Assembly (NCBI RefSeq): GCF_002102265.1
Contig: NZ_LQPG01000002.1
Location: forward strand, 1 to 40,824
DNA length: 40,824 bases
Direction: 5' to 3'
Source: Mycolicibacter longobardus
GTDB lineage: Bacteria > Actinomycetota > Actinomycetes > Mycobacteriales > Mycobacteriaceae
Position numbers and translations under genes: made by a program
Shown: piece by piece, positions 1 to 7,339 of the stretch
Numbering within the stretch: position 1 is the first letter of the stretch
How the letters are laid out: each line of letters starts with the position of its first letter
Notes under the pieces: model-generated
Seen by the model: only the letters and a program-made list of their open reading frames with translations
The model's database searches: none
What the model was told of the DNA's origin: nothing

Positions 1-32
1 GGGGCGGGAGGGCGGGGAGGCCGGCCCAGGCC

Positions 33-191
33 TCAGTTCCGCCCGAGAGAACGGCGCGAGTAGCGACGGGCGTATCCGAGGCGACGACGAATGGGTACGG
101 GGTCGTTGACGGCGCGGCCAGAGCCGCGGCGTTTGTGCGGTTTGCACATCGCGCAACCACGCCAGGACCGGGACGGGTGATGATTGGACAT
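33..191 (-). CDS. Small basic protein with a CxxC-PHK motif, function unknown
   Basis: A 52-residue, strongly basic protein. It carries a Cys-Ala-Met-Cys-Lys-Pro-His-Lys motif near residues 13-20, which could bind zinc, followed by an Arg/Lys-rich tail. I chose the ATG at 191; the frame stays open to 245 but the upstream extension looks like noise. Small proteins of this style with a C-x2-C-x-P-H-K core occur in actinobacteria, but I cannot name a function. It lies about 150 nt downstream of the MazF-type toxin on the same strand. The Cys and His spacing is the only real evidence that this is a gene. Confidence 0.5.
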   Translation of the reverse strand: MSNHHPSRSWRGCAMCKPHKRRGSGRAVNDPVPIRRRLGYARRYSRRSLGRN

Positions 192-340
192 CGCGCCATT
201 CCAGAGGTTGACTCCGCATAACCACTTCCAGCAGGTATCGCCCAATGCCGATAACGTACATTATGTCAATCTGTGCTGACGGTTTGCACTGCCCCGCAAT
301 TGCTTTCGTCCGACGACGCGCGATTCCCGCGAGCCCGGCA

Positions 341-676
341 CTACAGATCGAGGACGAAGCGCAGTGCTTGGTCAATGACTTGCATCTGTTCTGGACTGAT
401 CATTCCCTGACGAGATGACAGTCGTTCGACGGCGACCACTCGCAGTTGGTCGCAACGGGCGTAGGAAGTGTGGCTCAACCCGCTGTTCTCTGGCTCAAGT
501 TCGACATGGCTTCGCAGACCGTAACCAGCAGTCGTGATCGGTACGACCACCACCAGACCGCCCGGTCCGTTGTTGAGAATGTCGACCGACACCACCACCG
601 CCGGGCGACGAAAAGCCGGCTCGTGTCCGACTGGCCGGCCGAGATCGACGTGGTAGACCTCCCCTCGCCAGATCAA
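341..676 (-). CDS. MazF/PemK-type mRNA interferase toxin
   Basis: A 111-residue toxin of the CcdB/MazF fold, expected to cleave mRNA at short sequence motifs and to be held inactive by the antitoxin encoded just upstream. Family features are the N-terminal Trp-Arg-Gly-Glu-Val-Tyr strand, the Arg-Arg-Pro-Ala-Val-Val-Val strand and the Ile-Thr-Thr and Ser-His-Val-Glu-Leu strands. The best start is TTG at 676, because its bases overlap the antitoxin stop as TTGA. Starting there the protein opens directly with the family's first strand. The frame continues upstream to an ATG at 721, but that would overlap the antitoxin by 49 nt and add non-family residues. Confidence 0.85.
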   Translation of the reverse strand: MIWRGEVYHVDLGRPVGHEPAFRRPAVVVSVDILNNGPGGLVVVVPITTAGYGLRSHVELEPENSGLSHTSYARCDQLRVVAVERLSSRQGMISPEQMQVIDQALRFVLDL

Positions 677-906
677 GCCAATGCGTCCCACTCGCGACGC
701 TCGGCCAGGTACTGCTCCCATAGTTCGGGGTCGTTGCGCAGGCGCTGGTAATCCCCGTTGAGGCCCCGCAGGAATTCCTGCCTCTCCAAGGCGTCAATGG
801 CTGCGTGCACGACGTCGACGACGGCGGTTTGACGAGCTTTGGCGAGAGATTGCAGCCGCTCAGAATCGAGACGGCGGACTCGGACAGTCGTAGTTTCTGC
901 TGCCAT
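673..906 (-). CDS. Antitoxin partner of the MazF-type toxin
   Basis: A 77-residue acidic protein. The N-terminal Thr-Thr-Thr-Val-Arg-Val strand followed by two helices is typical of a ribbon-helix-helix DNA-binding antitoxin. The C-terminal helix is rich in Asp, Glu and Trp, as expected of a toxin-neutralising tail. The start is ATG at 906: a TACACT -10 box ends exactly 6 nt upstream, which predicts a leaderless mRNA. The frame is open to 936, but those extra codons fall inside the promoter. The stop overlaps the toxin's TTG start by 4 nt (TTGA), so translation is probably coupled. Confidence 0.8.
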   Translation of the reverse strand: MAAETTTVRVRRLDSERLQSLAKARQTAVVDVVHAAIDALERQEFLRGLNGDYQRLRNDPELWEQYLAERREWDALA

Positions 907-932
907 GAAGTCAGTGTAGACGAATTGTAGAC
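907..932 (-). promoter_or_regulatory. Promoter and tandem operator repeats of the MazF-type module
   Basis: On the minus strand TACACT (913-918) lies 6 nt before the antitoxin ATG. On the plus strand the heptamer TGTAGAC occurs twice, at 915-921 and 926-932, exactly 11 bp apart (one helical turn) and covering the -10 box. This is a good candidate site for autorepression by the ribbon-helix-helix antitoxin. Confidence 0.55.
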
Positions 933-992
933 ACAAGGTATGGCGGAAAACTTCGAGCGCTGCCGGCCCCCGCGCCTTCCTGGGGTGTTCCG

Positions 993-2000
993 CTACGAGA
1001 TGCGTGGCGGCAGCGAAACAGTTTCGCCCGCCACGTCGATCGCGACCTTGCCGCGGAGTGCATACGACCGCCTGTTCTCCAGGAGTTCATGAGCCTCGCC
1101 CATTCGGGCGAGCGGAAGAGTCGCGCCGATGACCGGCTTCACGAGACCGCGCTCGATCAGTGTGGTGAGCGCGTCCAGCTTTCCTCGGTTCTGTCGTGTG
1201 AAGACGAAGTGATAGGCGGCGTTCCTCCCCCACGCCTCGATGAGGTTCTGCGGCTGCGCGATGTCGACGATGCTGACGACGCGTCCGAAGTCGGCGAGCG
1301 TCAGCGGGCTTCGTGTGAGCGCGTCGCCACCGATCGTGTCGAAGACGACATCGACCCCTTTGCCTCGCGTCATCTCGGCCACGGCATCGACGTAGTCCGT
1401 CGAAGTGAAGTCGATCGCCGCATCCGCTCCAAGAGAGCGCACGAACTCATGGTCGCCGGCTTTCGCGGTGGTGATCACTCGTGCGCCGATCGCGTTCGCG
1501 ATCTGGATCGCGATCGTGCCGACACCGCCCGCACCTCCATGGATGAGGATCGTCTCCCCCACGGCGAGCTGAGCTCGCGTCACCAAGGCCTCCCAGACCG
1601 TTCCGCCGACGAGAGTCAGGCTCGCCGCCTCCAGGTGACTGAGGTTCTCCGGCTTCCGGCCGACGAGGTCGACGTCGGCGACGTGCTGCTCGGCGTAGGA
1701 GCCGGGGCCGCCAAAGATCCGGGGCGTGTAGTACACCTCATCGCCGGCGCGGAACTCGGTCACCTGGGATCCGACTTCCTCGATCACGCCGGAGATGTCA
1801 TGCCCGATGATCGCCGGGAGCGGCACATGATCCGCGTAGTCTCCGCGACGGATCTGATAGTCGAGCGGGTTGACGGCGGTCGCATGGACGCGCACCCGCA
1901 CCTGCTGGGGTTCGACTCGCGGTACGGCGACGTCGCGCAGCTCGAAAGCATCGGCTCCTCCGAAACGGGCGAGCACAACTGCCTTCATCGAATCAGTCAT
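993..2000 (-). CDS. NADP-dependent zinc-type alcohol dehydrogenase-like (quinone) oxidoreductase
   Basis: A 335-residue medium-chain dehydrogenase/reductase of the quinone oxidoreductase branch. It has an N-terminal GroES-like domain (Ala-Val-Asn-Pro-Leu-Asp-Tyr, then Gly-His-Asp near residue 66) and a Rossmann domain with Gly-Gly-Ala-Gly-Gly-Val-Gly (about residues 155-161). The Cys cluster of the structural zinc site is absent, so it is the zinc-independent type that reduces quinones or enones with NADPH. The start is ATG at 2000, preceded by GAGGAA about 8 nt upstream. It stands alone between two toxin-antitoxin pairs on the same strand; its substrate cannot be told from the sequence. Confidence 0.85.
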   Translation of the reverse strand: MTDSMKAVVLARFGGADAFELRDVAVPRVEPQQVRVRVHATAVNPLDYQIRRGDYADHVPLPAIIGHDISGVIEEVGSQVTEFRAGDEVYYTPRIFGGPGSYAEQHVADVDLVGRKPENLSHLEAASLTLVGGTVWEALVTRAQLAVGETILIHGGAGGVGTIAIQIANAIGARVITTAKAGDHEFVRSLGADAAIDFTSTDYVDAVAEMTRGKGVDVVFDTIGGDALTRSPLTLADFGRVVSIVDIAQPQNLIEAWGRNAAYHFVFTRQNRGKLDALTTLIERGLVKPVIGATLPLARMGEAHELLENRRSYALRGKVAIDVAGETVSLPPRIS

Positions 2001-2061
2001 ATCGGTGTTCCTCGTGTGTCGTCTCCTGACTCGGGCACCTCGCGACGACGGTGCTCTCGTC

Positions 2062-2577
2062 CTACCCTTCGCTTTCTAGTCCCCCCACGCTCGCCTTGGC
2101 GTCCTTGATCAGCAGCAATAGGTGGAGCGGGTCCGTAGGCGACGGTTCGAACTGGTAGCGAGAGTAGAACTGCCGGGCTTGTTCGTGGAGGGCGTGCACG
2201 AGGATGGCGCGGACACCGATCTGATCAGCGACTTGGACGCTGCGAGCAATAGCGTCGCGCAACAGGTTCTCCCCCAACCCGCCGCCTTGGTGTTGGTGGT
2301 CGACTGCGAGGCGCGACAACAGGATTACCGGCACCGGGTTGGGCATGTTTCGGCGGAACCTGCCGGACAAGTCGGCGTGTGACACTGCGCCAGATGCAAG
2401 TGCGTAGTAACCGACCACTCGGCCATCACGGCACGTGACGAAGCAGCGCGACGCACCGCCGGCGTGGTTAGTCAGTGCACGCGTGCGGAGATAGTTGTCC
2501 AGGCTGGGTTCCCCACTGTGGAAGGTCGTGATGTCGTCGGACTCGCCGATCGGCCGCGGGAGGCTGTACCCACTCAC
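2062..2577 (-). CDS. GNAT acetyltransferase toxin (TacT/AtaT-like)
   Basis: A 171-residue GNAT-fold protein resembling type II toxins that acetylate the amino group of charged tRNAs. Visible features are the substrate-side strand Val-Val-Gly-Tyr-Tyr-Ala-Leu, the acetyl-CoA loop Gln-Gly-Gly-Gly-Leu-Gly (about residues 97-102) and the late Arg-Gln-Phe-Tyr-Ser-Arg-Tyr segment holding the conserved catalytic-type Tyr. The start is GTG at 2577, which overlaps the antitoxin stop as GTGA. The partner directly upstream is a DUF1778 protein, the classic antitoxin for this toxin class, which makes the assignment strong. The target tRNA is unknown. Confidence 0.88.
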   Translation of the reverse strand: MSGYSLPRPIGESDDITTFHSGEPSLDNYLRTRALTNHAGGASRCFVTCRDGRVVGYYALASGAVSHADLSGRFRRNMPNPVPVILLSRLAVDHQHQGGGLGENLLRDAIARSVQVADQIGVRAILVHALHEQARQFYSRYQFEPSPTDPLHLLLLIKDAKASVGGLESEG

Positions 2578-2849
2578 GCGTCAGGGTCGAACAGCGATGG
2601 CTTGTCGAACATCTTCGCCAACGCCGGCTTGTGCTGGACAGGCCGGTCGAGCAAGGCGCTGAACTCAGCCCATGCGGCGTCATCGAGTAAGAAATGCCGA
2701 CGGTCTGCGAGAACGTCGCGAGCGTGCGCGACTGTGGCACACACAGTGAAGGTTGTCAGGTCGGTCCCTTCGACCTCCGCGGCACGACGAATCAGTGCGT
2801 CCTGCTCAGGCGTCAGGCGCACCGCGAAACGTTCCGACTTAGTAGCCAC
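2574..2849 (-). CDS. DUF1778 (TacA-like) antitoxin
   Basis: A 91-residue protein with a ribbon-helix-helix N-terminus (Glu-Arg-Phe-Ala-Val-Arg-Leu-Thr, then helices with Leu-Ile-Arg-Arg-Ala-Ala) and a C-terminal tail (Leu-Leu-Asp-Arg-Pro, then a Lys-Pro-Ala-Leu-type segment) that in this family wraps the GNAT toxin. It neutralises the acetyltransferase and represses the shared promoter. The start is GTG at 2849. Its TGA stop overlaps the toxin GTG by 4 nt. Confidence 0.88.
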   Translation of the reverse strand: MATKSERFAVRLTPEQDALIRRAAEVEGTDLTTFTVCATVAHARDVLADRRHFLLDDAAWAEFSALLDRPVQHKPALAKMFDKPSLFDPDA

Positions 2850-2852
2850 CCA

Positions 2853-2873
2853 CCTATTGTGTGCCTAATAGGC
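2853..2873. promoter_or_regulatory. Candidate operator of the TacAT-like module
   Basis: Just upstream of the antitoxin start lie nested inverted repeats: GCCTA-A-TAGGC (2863-2873) and CCTATT-N8-AATAGG (2853-2872). The site sits where the antitoxin promoter must be and is a likely autorepression site. Which of the two nested palindromes is bound cannot be told. Confidence 0.45.
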
Positions 2874-2906
2874 GTACAGGTCAACAAGGGTCGTCACCCG
2901 CGCCCC

Positions 2907-3866
2907 TCAGAGTGCTCGTAGGCCACGCAGGGTCCGTTCGATCAGTTCACGACGTTCGTCGATTGTCATCGAGTCACCGGTGGCGTGCACCCGCAAGTAA
3001 CCCTGTGCCACCAGCTCGCCGACCAGGAACCGCGTCGCACCGAGCGGCAAGGACAGATGAGCGGCGATCTCTGCGACCGAGTGGCGGTGCCTACAGCACG
3101 TCAAGATCTGTTCCCGGACATCATTTTTCGGCCAGCGCGGCGGCTTTGCTCCTGAGTTGAGCGTTTCGATCACAGCCTCGAGAGGCAGTTCGACACCGGC
3201 GTTGGTGCGGCCTCCCGTCAGTACGTATGGCCGGACCAGGCTCGGTTCATTCGCGGGCTCCGGTGCTGTGAACCCGTCGCTGATCGGACCGCCATTGCGC
3301 TCCCACTGCTGACGCGTGTCGGTGTGCTTCTCCAACTTGTGGTTCTGCAAAAACCACAAGGCCTCGTCAGCGTGCACCGCAGCACGCAGCTCGCTGGAGA
3401 CGACCTTGAGTACGGTGCGGTCGGTGTCGATGACGAATGTGGTCCGTCTGACCGGCAACAGCCGGGCCACCAGGCCACGGCGCCGAGCGTGCTGGCGACG
3501 CCGGGACGTCTCACGCAACACGACGGATCTACGCAGCTTCGCGAGCCGACCTCGGCGCACCCCGAACAGCTCGCACACCACTCCGTCTGCGTCGGAGAGC
3601 AACGGATAGTCGAACGACCGCTGTTGGGCGAAGTGGGCCTGCCTGTCGACGGTGTCGGTGCTGATGCCTACCCGCTGGGCGCCCAGCAGGGCGAATTCGT
3701 TGCTCAGGTCCCGAAAATGACAAGCCTGCGCCGTACAGATCGGCGAGGATGCCAATGGGAAGAAGAACAGCACAACCGGACCTTCGGAAAGGAGCGCGGA
3801 AAGCGTCCGAGGCCGACCGGTGTGATCATAGAGAGCAAAGTCAGGCGCCTTCTCGCCCGCGATCAT
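2907..3866 (-). CDS. Bcp/PrxQ-type peroxiredoxin fused to a DUF742 domain
   Basis: A 319-residue two-domain protein. Residues 1 to about 177 are a Bcp/PrxQ-type thiol peroxidase with the peroxidatic Cys44 and Cys49 in a Cys-Thr-Ala-Gln-Ala-Cys motif and the later strand Arg-Thr-Thr-Phe-Val-Ile-Asp. Residues about 208-294 match DUF742, with Ser-Leu-Val-Arg-Pro-Tyr-Val-Leu-Thr-Gly-Gly-Arg-Thr and a winged-helix-like His-Ser-Val-Ala-Glu-Ile-Ala-Ala. DUF742 proteins normally accompany a roadblock protein and a small GTPase in 'conservon' operons. An Arg-rich insertion (about 110-136) interrupts the peroxiredoxin where mycobacterial BcpB runs straight through. The start is ATG at 3866: TAGTCT lies 6 nt upstream, which rules out the in-frame TTG at 3872. 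No partner genes lie nearby. Confidence 0.8.
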   Translation of the reverse strand: MIAGEKAPDFALYDHTGRPRTLSALLSEGPVVLFFFPLASSPICTAQACHFRDLSNEFALLGAQRVGISTDTVDRQAHFAQQRSFDYPLLSDADGVVCELFGVRRGRLAKLRRSVVLRETSRRRQHARRRGLVARLLPVRRTTFVIDTDRTVLKVVSSELRAAVHADEALWFLQNHKLEKHTDTRQQWERNGGPISDGFTAPEPANEPSLVRPYVLTGGRTNAGVELPLEAVIETLNSGAKPPRWPKNDVREQILTCCRHRHSVAEIAAHLSLPLGATRFLVGELVAQGYLRVHATGDSMTIDERRELIERTLRGLRAL

Positions 3867-3872
3867 CGGCAA

Positions 3873-3878
3873 AGACTA
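3873..3878 (-). promoter_or_regulatory. -10 box of the peroxiredoxin-DUF742 gene
   Basis: TAGTCT on the minus strand, followed by 6 nt (TTGCCG) and the ATG at 3866. This is the leaderless geometry and decides the start. The rest of the gap up to 4145 shows only a probable plus-strand -10 box at 4101 and no gene. Confidence 0.5.
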
Positions 3879-4100
3879 GCGCGGGGAGCCTCCGCACGGT
3901 GCGCGACTGGAGATAATTTGGGTGATCGCCACATGCCGTCGGCGGGCATGCTTCAGAACACGCAGGTGTCCCCCAACGCGGGTCCATCATGGGCCTAACG
4001 TGCCACTCCGATCCGTGAGCTTCTTCTCCTAGCCCGGGTGAACGAAAACTACGAGCGCTTCTGCTGGCCCCATCCTCAAGCGTGTGTACCTAAGACGGCG

Positions 4101-4106
4101 TAGCGT
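4101..4106 (+). promoter_or_regulatory. Probable -10 box for the gene at 4146
   Basis: TAGCGT, predicting transcription from about 4112-4114 and a leader of about 33 nt. An ATG at 4112 is out of frame with the gene and only 5 nt from the box, so I do not call it leaderless. GAGAG at 4131-4135 could act as ribosome binding site for the ATG at 4146. Confidence 0.35.
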
Positions 4107-4145
4107 GCTGGATGCTCAGCACTGTCGCTCGAGAGCGGTCTAGAT

Positions 4146-5213
4146 ATGGGACATCAGTATCGGATAGTGCACGTCGGCACCGGCTACACCGGCTCTATCG
4201 CCCTGCGGCAGATCCTGAAATCGCCACGGCTGAAGTTGGTCGGCCAACTGGTTCACAGCAGCGACAAGGTTGACAGGGATTCCGGTGAACTGGTGAACCA
4301 ACCCGCCGCCGGTGTGATCGCTACAGACAACCTCGATGACCTGCTGGCCCTGGACGCAGATTGCGTGACCTACTTCGCAGCTGTGTCCGGTCGCGAAGCC
4401 AGCGATATTGTCGACCAGCTATCAGCAATGCTCGCGAGCGGAAAGAACGTCGTGACGCCGTCCTATCACGCGTTGTTCCACCCACCCACCATCGACGAAG
4501 CCTCAAGGAACAAGCTGGAAGCTGCATGCCGGCAAGGACATAGCTCCTTGCTGGCCACTGGGATTGCGCCAGGCTTCGCCACCGATATCCTCGCAGTGCA
4601 TACAGCAAGCATGACCGAACTGCCCACAAAGGTGTCTGTTGACGAACGCATTCCATGCGGGGCTTATCGCGTGCCGGGCTTCTTCGCGATGCTTGGCTTT
4701 GGCCGAACCGCTGAACAAGATGCCGAAACGTATCGCCCTGGATTCATGGTCCCCACAGTCACCCCATCCCTACGACTTCTAGCCCAAGGCCTGGGACTAC
4801 AGCTGGACGAAGTCCACGAGCACCGAGACATCGCAGTCGCAGATCGTGACTACCACTTCGACGCCGGCCAGATCCCCGCCGGCACAATTGCCAGCGTGCG
4901 GATGCGGTTCGACGGCGTCGTCGGTGGCCAGCAGCGCTTGCACTACTCGTCGATCTGGTCGATGCCTGATGAAGCGGTCGAAGACTGGCAACCACAGATA
5001 GCGGCCGACAGTCCGACTCGACGGCTCACCCGAATTACCGTCGAGGGCAATCCCCCGGTTCAACTCGACTTTGCCCTCAACGGTGGGGAGCTCCCCGGCT
5101 CAACCGCTACTGCCGCGCGAGTGGTGAACGCCATCCCAGCGGTCTGCGCCGCCAACCCCGGTGTCCTCAGTGCACTCGACCTTGTTGTGCCTGCCCACGC
5201 AGCACCGAGCTAA
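4146..5213 (+). CDS. Dihydrodipicolinate reductase-like NAD(P)-binding protein
   Basis: A 355-residue protein with an N-terminal Rossmann fold (His-Val-Gly-Thr-Gly-Tyr-Thr-Gly at about residues 9-16) and the overall layout of the dihydrodipicolinate reductase/2,4-diaminopentanoate dehydrogenase-like family common in mycobacteria. These are not the lysine-pathway DapB. They probably reduce or oxidise an amino- or keto-substrate, still undefined. The middle segment Thr-Gly-Ile-Ala-Pro-Gly-Phe-Ala-Thr-Asp is typical. Codon third positions are visibly poorer in G/C than in genes right of 6 kb, so the gene may be acquired. It has no operon partner. Confidence 0.75.
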   Translation: MGHQYRIVHVGTGYTGSIALRQILKSPRLKLVGQLVHSSDKVDRDSGELVNQPAAGVIATDNLDDLLALDADCVTYFAAVSGREASDIVDQLSAMLASGKNVVTPSYHALFHPPTIDEASRNKLEAACRQGHSSLLATGIAPGFATDILAVHTASMTELPTKVSVDERIPCGAYRVPGFFAMLGFGRTAEQDAETYRPGFMVPTVTPSLRLLAQGLGLQLDEVHEHRDIAVADRDYHFDAGQIPAGTIASVRMRFDGVVGGQQRLHYSSIWSMPDEAVEDWQPQIAADSPTRRLTRITVEGNPPVQLDFALNGGELPGSTATAARVVNAIPAVCAANPGVLSALDLVVPAHAAPS

Positions 5214-5828
5214 GGCGGCGCGACGAAGACCCCTAACGCGGGAACAGGACTCCGCTCTTCATTTCGGCGAGCCGCATCCCAACCGCCTGGCAGATCTGCC
5301 GCAGCCGACAACATCCGAAGCGACTCCGCCACTGACTCCATCGGTCCCATGCTGCGGGTGATCCGGCACATCGTGATCGCGCCGTGCAAGTGGAAAGCGC
5401 AGTGTTGGCGAGCGCCTCAGCCCGATCCGGAGCGGCGCCGTCCGCCTCGAACGCGGCCGCCACAGCGTCACGCCAGATGAGGTAGACCTCCGCGGCGCGC
5501 GCCGCCAACTCCTCTTCCCCCAACCCGGGATTCACCGCCGCGGCCGCCACCGGACACCCCGCCCGGAAGTCACTGTCGATCAACAACCCGCGGATCCACC
5601 CTTGGCGGCCGCCCGCTCGATCATCCCGGCGTACGACTCCCCCGCATATTCGAGCGTCCTGCGCAGCAGCTCTGCCCTTCCGCCCGGAAAGTGGTGATAC
5701 ACCGAGCCCCGAGGGCACCCACTCCGGGCAAGCACTTCGTCGATGGAGAGCCCAACCGCGCCGCGTTCACGCATCACCACGATCGCAGCATCCAGCATGC
5801 GACGACGTGTCTCTCCCCGCGGCGGCAT
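5210..5828 (-). pseudogene. Decayed TetR-family regulator (two frameshifts)
   Basis: Starting at the ATG at 5828, frame one encodes a good TetR N-terminus with helix-turn-helix (Ser-Ile-Asp-Glu-Val-Leu-Ala-Arg-Ser-Gly-Cys, then Ser-Val-Tyr-His-His-Phe). It stops at about 5582. The ligand-binding domain resumes in a second frame at about 5600 (Ser-Asp-Phe-Arg-Ala-Gly-Cys-Pro-Val-Ala-Ala). It shifts again near 5385 into a third frame that reads Gly-Ala-Ile-Thr-Met-Cys-Arg-Ile-Thr-Arg-Ser-Met and ends at TAG 5210. The first junction also lacks residues that related regulators have, suggesting a deletion. It lies 8 nt behind the SRPBCC gene, so the pair was probably an operon. Confidence 0.75.
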
Positions 5829-5836
5829 CCGGAGAC

Positions 5837-6394
5837 CTAGCCCACAGGATCTGAATCGATTTCCGCGGAATAGATTTCGGCGATCCCGCGCAAGTTGGCC
5901 TGGAGCCCCTCCCGCCATTCGGCGAGGCGATTGTCGATGATCCGCCCCTCCTTCTCCGGCATCCGGTCGATGGCGAAGCTGAGGCCCGAGCGGCCTGGCC
6001 CCATCCGCCCCCACTGCCGCACAAGGGTCCCGTCTCGGACGGGTTCGACCTCGAACGCCCAGGATGCGCTGGGCTCACCATCGGCGCCCGTCACATCCCA
6101 GACCCAGCGCCGGCCGTCCTCGACCTCCACGATGACCGACTCCGTACTCCACTCCCCGAGGGCGGCGTGGTTATTGCGGCCCCGGAAGCGGTTTCCCACC
6201 GCCACCGAGTCCCCCTGAATCCACTCGACCGCCGCCAGCTCAGCCGAGAACCTCGCAGGCAACGTCACGTCGGTGACCAGCTCCCAGACCCGCCGCGGGT
6301 CTGCCGCGATCACCGCGGATTCCTGAACGATGGGCGCATCCCGATACCGTCGCGGAGCGGGTCGCCGCGTTGGAAGTCCTGGTGGCCGCCGCAC
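5837..6394 (-). CDS. SRPBCC (START-like) family protein
   Basis: A protein with the SRPBCC/polyketide-cyclase fold that encloses a hydrophobic ligand. It opens with Ile-Val-Gln-Glu-Ser-Ala-Val-Ile-Ala-Ala-Asp and Val-Trp-Glu-Leu-Val-Thr-Asp-Val-Thr, and has the usual internal Gly-Asn-Arg-Phe-Arg-Gly and Trp-Val-Trp-Asp-Val strands. The start is uncertain. The frame is open to an ATG at 6460 and has a GTG at 6394, but family homology begins only around 6335, where no ATG/GTG/TTG is available in frame. The listed start is the shorter option, 185 residues. The ligand is unknown. It is followed on the same strand by the broken TetR gene. Confidence 0.7.
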   Translation of the reverse strand: MRRPPGLPTRRPAPRRYRDAPIVQESAVIAADPRRVWELVTDVTLPARFSAELAAVEWIQGDSVAVGNRFRGRNNHAALGEWSTESVIVEVEDGRRWVWDVTGADGEPSASWAFEVEPVRDGTLVRQWGRMGPGRSGLSFAIDRMPEKEGRIIDNRLAEWREGLQANLRGIAEIYSAEIDSDPVG

Positions 6395-6448
6395 ACGTCT
6401 GAGCGGGCACGCGTACCCCCGCACTCGCCGAAGGTCCGCCCGCAGAGC

Positions 6449-6454
6449 TACCGT
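6449..6454 (+). promoter_or_regulatory. Probable -10 box of the alpha/beta hydrolase gene
   Basis: TACCGT, predicting transcription from about 6461. The leader of about 37 nt contains AAGGGAG (6484-6490), a good ribosome binding site 7 nt before the ATG at 6498. Confidence 0.4.
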
Positions 6455-6497
6455 TGCCATGGGTCGAGGTCACCGCCGGCGACAAGGGAGCATCGAC

Positions 6498-7301
6498 ATG
6501 CTGAAGTACGAGATCCACGGCACGGGCGCGCCCTTGGTCCTCGTCCACGGAATCACCCACCGCAGGCAGGCCTGGTACCCGGTCCTCGAGCATCTGACCG
6601 ACCATCGCACCGTGGTGCTCTTCGACCTGCCCGGCCACGGCGAGTCCCACGATTTGGTGGTGCGCGACGGCGACGTGCAGGCAACCTTGCGCACCGAGCT
6701 CCTTGAGTTGCTGGACCAACTGGGGATTGAGCGTCCGCATATCGCCGGAAACTCTCTCGGCGGTCGCATCGCGCTGGAGGCCGCCGCCGACGACCTGGTC
6801 GCGAGCGCAACGGTGCTGTCCCCCGCGGCTTACTGGCACAACTCGCTCGACTTCGCCTACGTGCGCATGGTCTTCCGGTTCCTGACCACCAGCGCCCGAA
6901 TGCTGGCGCCCGTGGTGCCGACGTTGGCTCGGTCGTCGGTGGCGCGGCGAATGATGGGTGCGGTGGTCTCGGCCCACCCCGAGCGGATCCCCGCCGAGGA
7001 GTTCGTGGCCGACCTCTACGGCATGAAGCGGGCCATTCCCGCGATGAAGATGATCTTCCCGGCGGCCACAGTGTTCGACCGCGAGATCGCGGCCGACATC
7101 CCGGTGACCGTCGCATGGGCCGCCCGCGACCGGATCCTGCTGCCCTACCAGGCGCGTATCGCCGAGCAGCGACTCCCCCAGGCCCGCCACCTCCGCCTGC
7201 ACGGGTGCGGCCACGTGCCGATGGCCGACGACCCCGAGTTGATCGCACAGGTACTGCTTGAGGGCAGCGCACCCGGCGGCTCGCAGGCCCAGGCGTCCTG
7301 A
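6498..7301 (+). CDS. Alpha/beta hydrolase
   Basis: A 267-residue alpha/beta-hydrolase-fold esterase or hydrolase. It has the oxyanion-side motif Val-His-Gly-Ile-Thr-His-Arg, the nucleophile elbow Gly-Asn-Ser-Leu-Gly-Gly (Ser near residue 92), the acid in Ala-Ala-Arg-Asp-Arg and the base in Gly-Cys-Gly-His-Val-Pro. The ATG at 6498 is supported by AAGGGAG 7 nt upstream; the frame is open further 5' but that part has no family match. The substrate is unknown. It is followed 38 nt later by the nitronate monooxygenase gene on the same strand. Confidence 0.85.
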   Translation: MLKYEIHGTGAPLVLVHGITHRRQAWYPVLEHLTDHRTVVLFDLPGHGESHDLVVRDGDVQATLRTELLELLDQLGIERPHIAGNSLGGRIALEAAADDLVASATVLSPAAYWHNSLDFAYVRMVFRFLTTSARMLAPVVPTLARSSVARRMMGAVVSAHPERIPAEEFVADLYGMKRAIPAMKMIFPAATVFDREIAADIPVTVAWAARDRILLPYQARIAEQRLPQARHLRLHGCGHVPMADDPELIAQVLLEGSAPGGSQAQAS

Positions 7302-7339
7302 CGCCCTTCCCTGCGTCGGCGGGAGTGCTTGAATAAGCC

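Noticed and set aside
1089..2108. 339-codon plus-strand frame opposite the oxidoreductase gene
   Set aside because: The minus-strand frame carries complete dehydrogenase motifs; this one is Arg/Asp-rich shadow sequence.
2136..2156. GGTTCGAA-like string resembling a tRNA T-loop
   Set aside because: It lies inside the GNAT toxin gene and no acceptor or anticodon stems fit around it.
4101..4114. Leaderless start at ATG 4112
   Set aside because: Spacing is 5 nt and the frame does not lead into the reductase-like gene, which begins at 4146.
6337..6402. Short plus-strand frame ending in a neat Ala/Val/Leu helix before the hydrolase
   Set aside because: No start codon and no longer context; probably a by-product of the opposite-strand SRPBCC 5' region.
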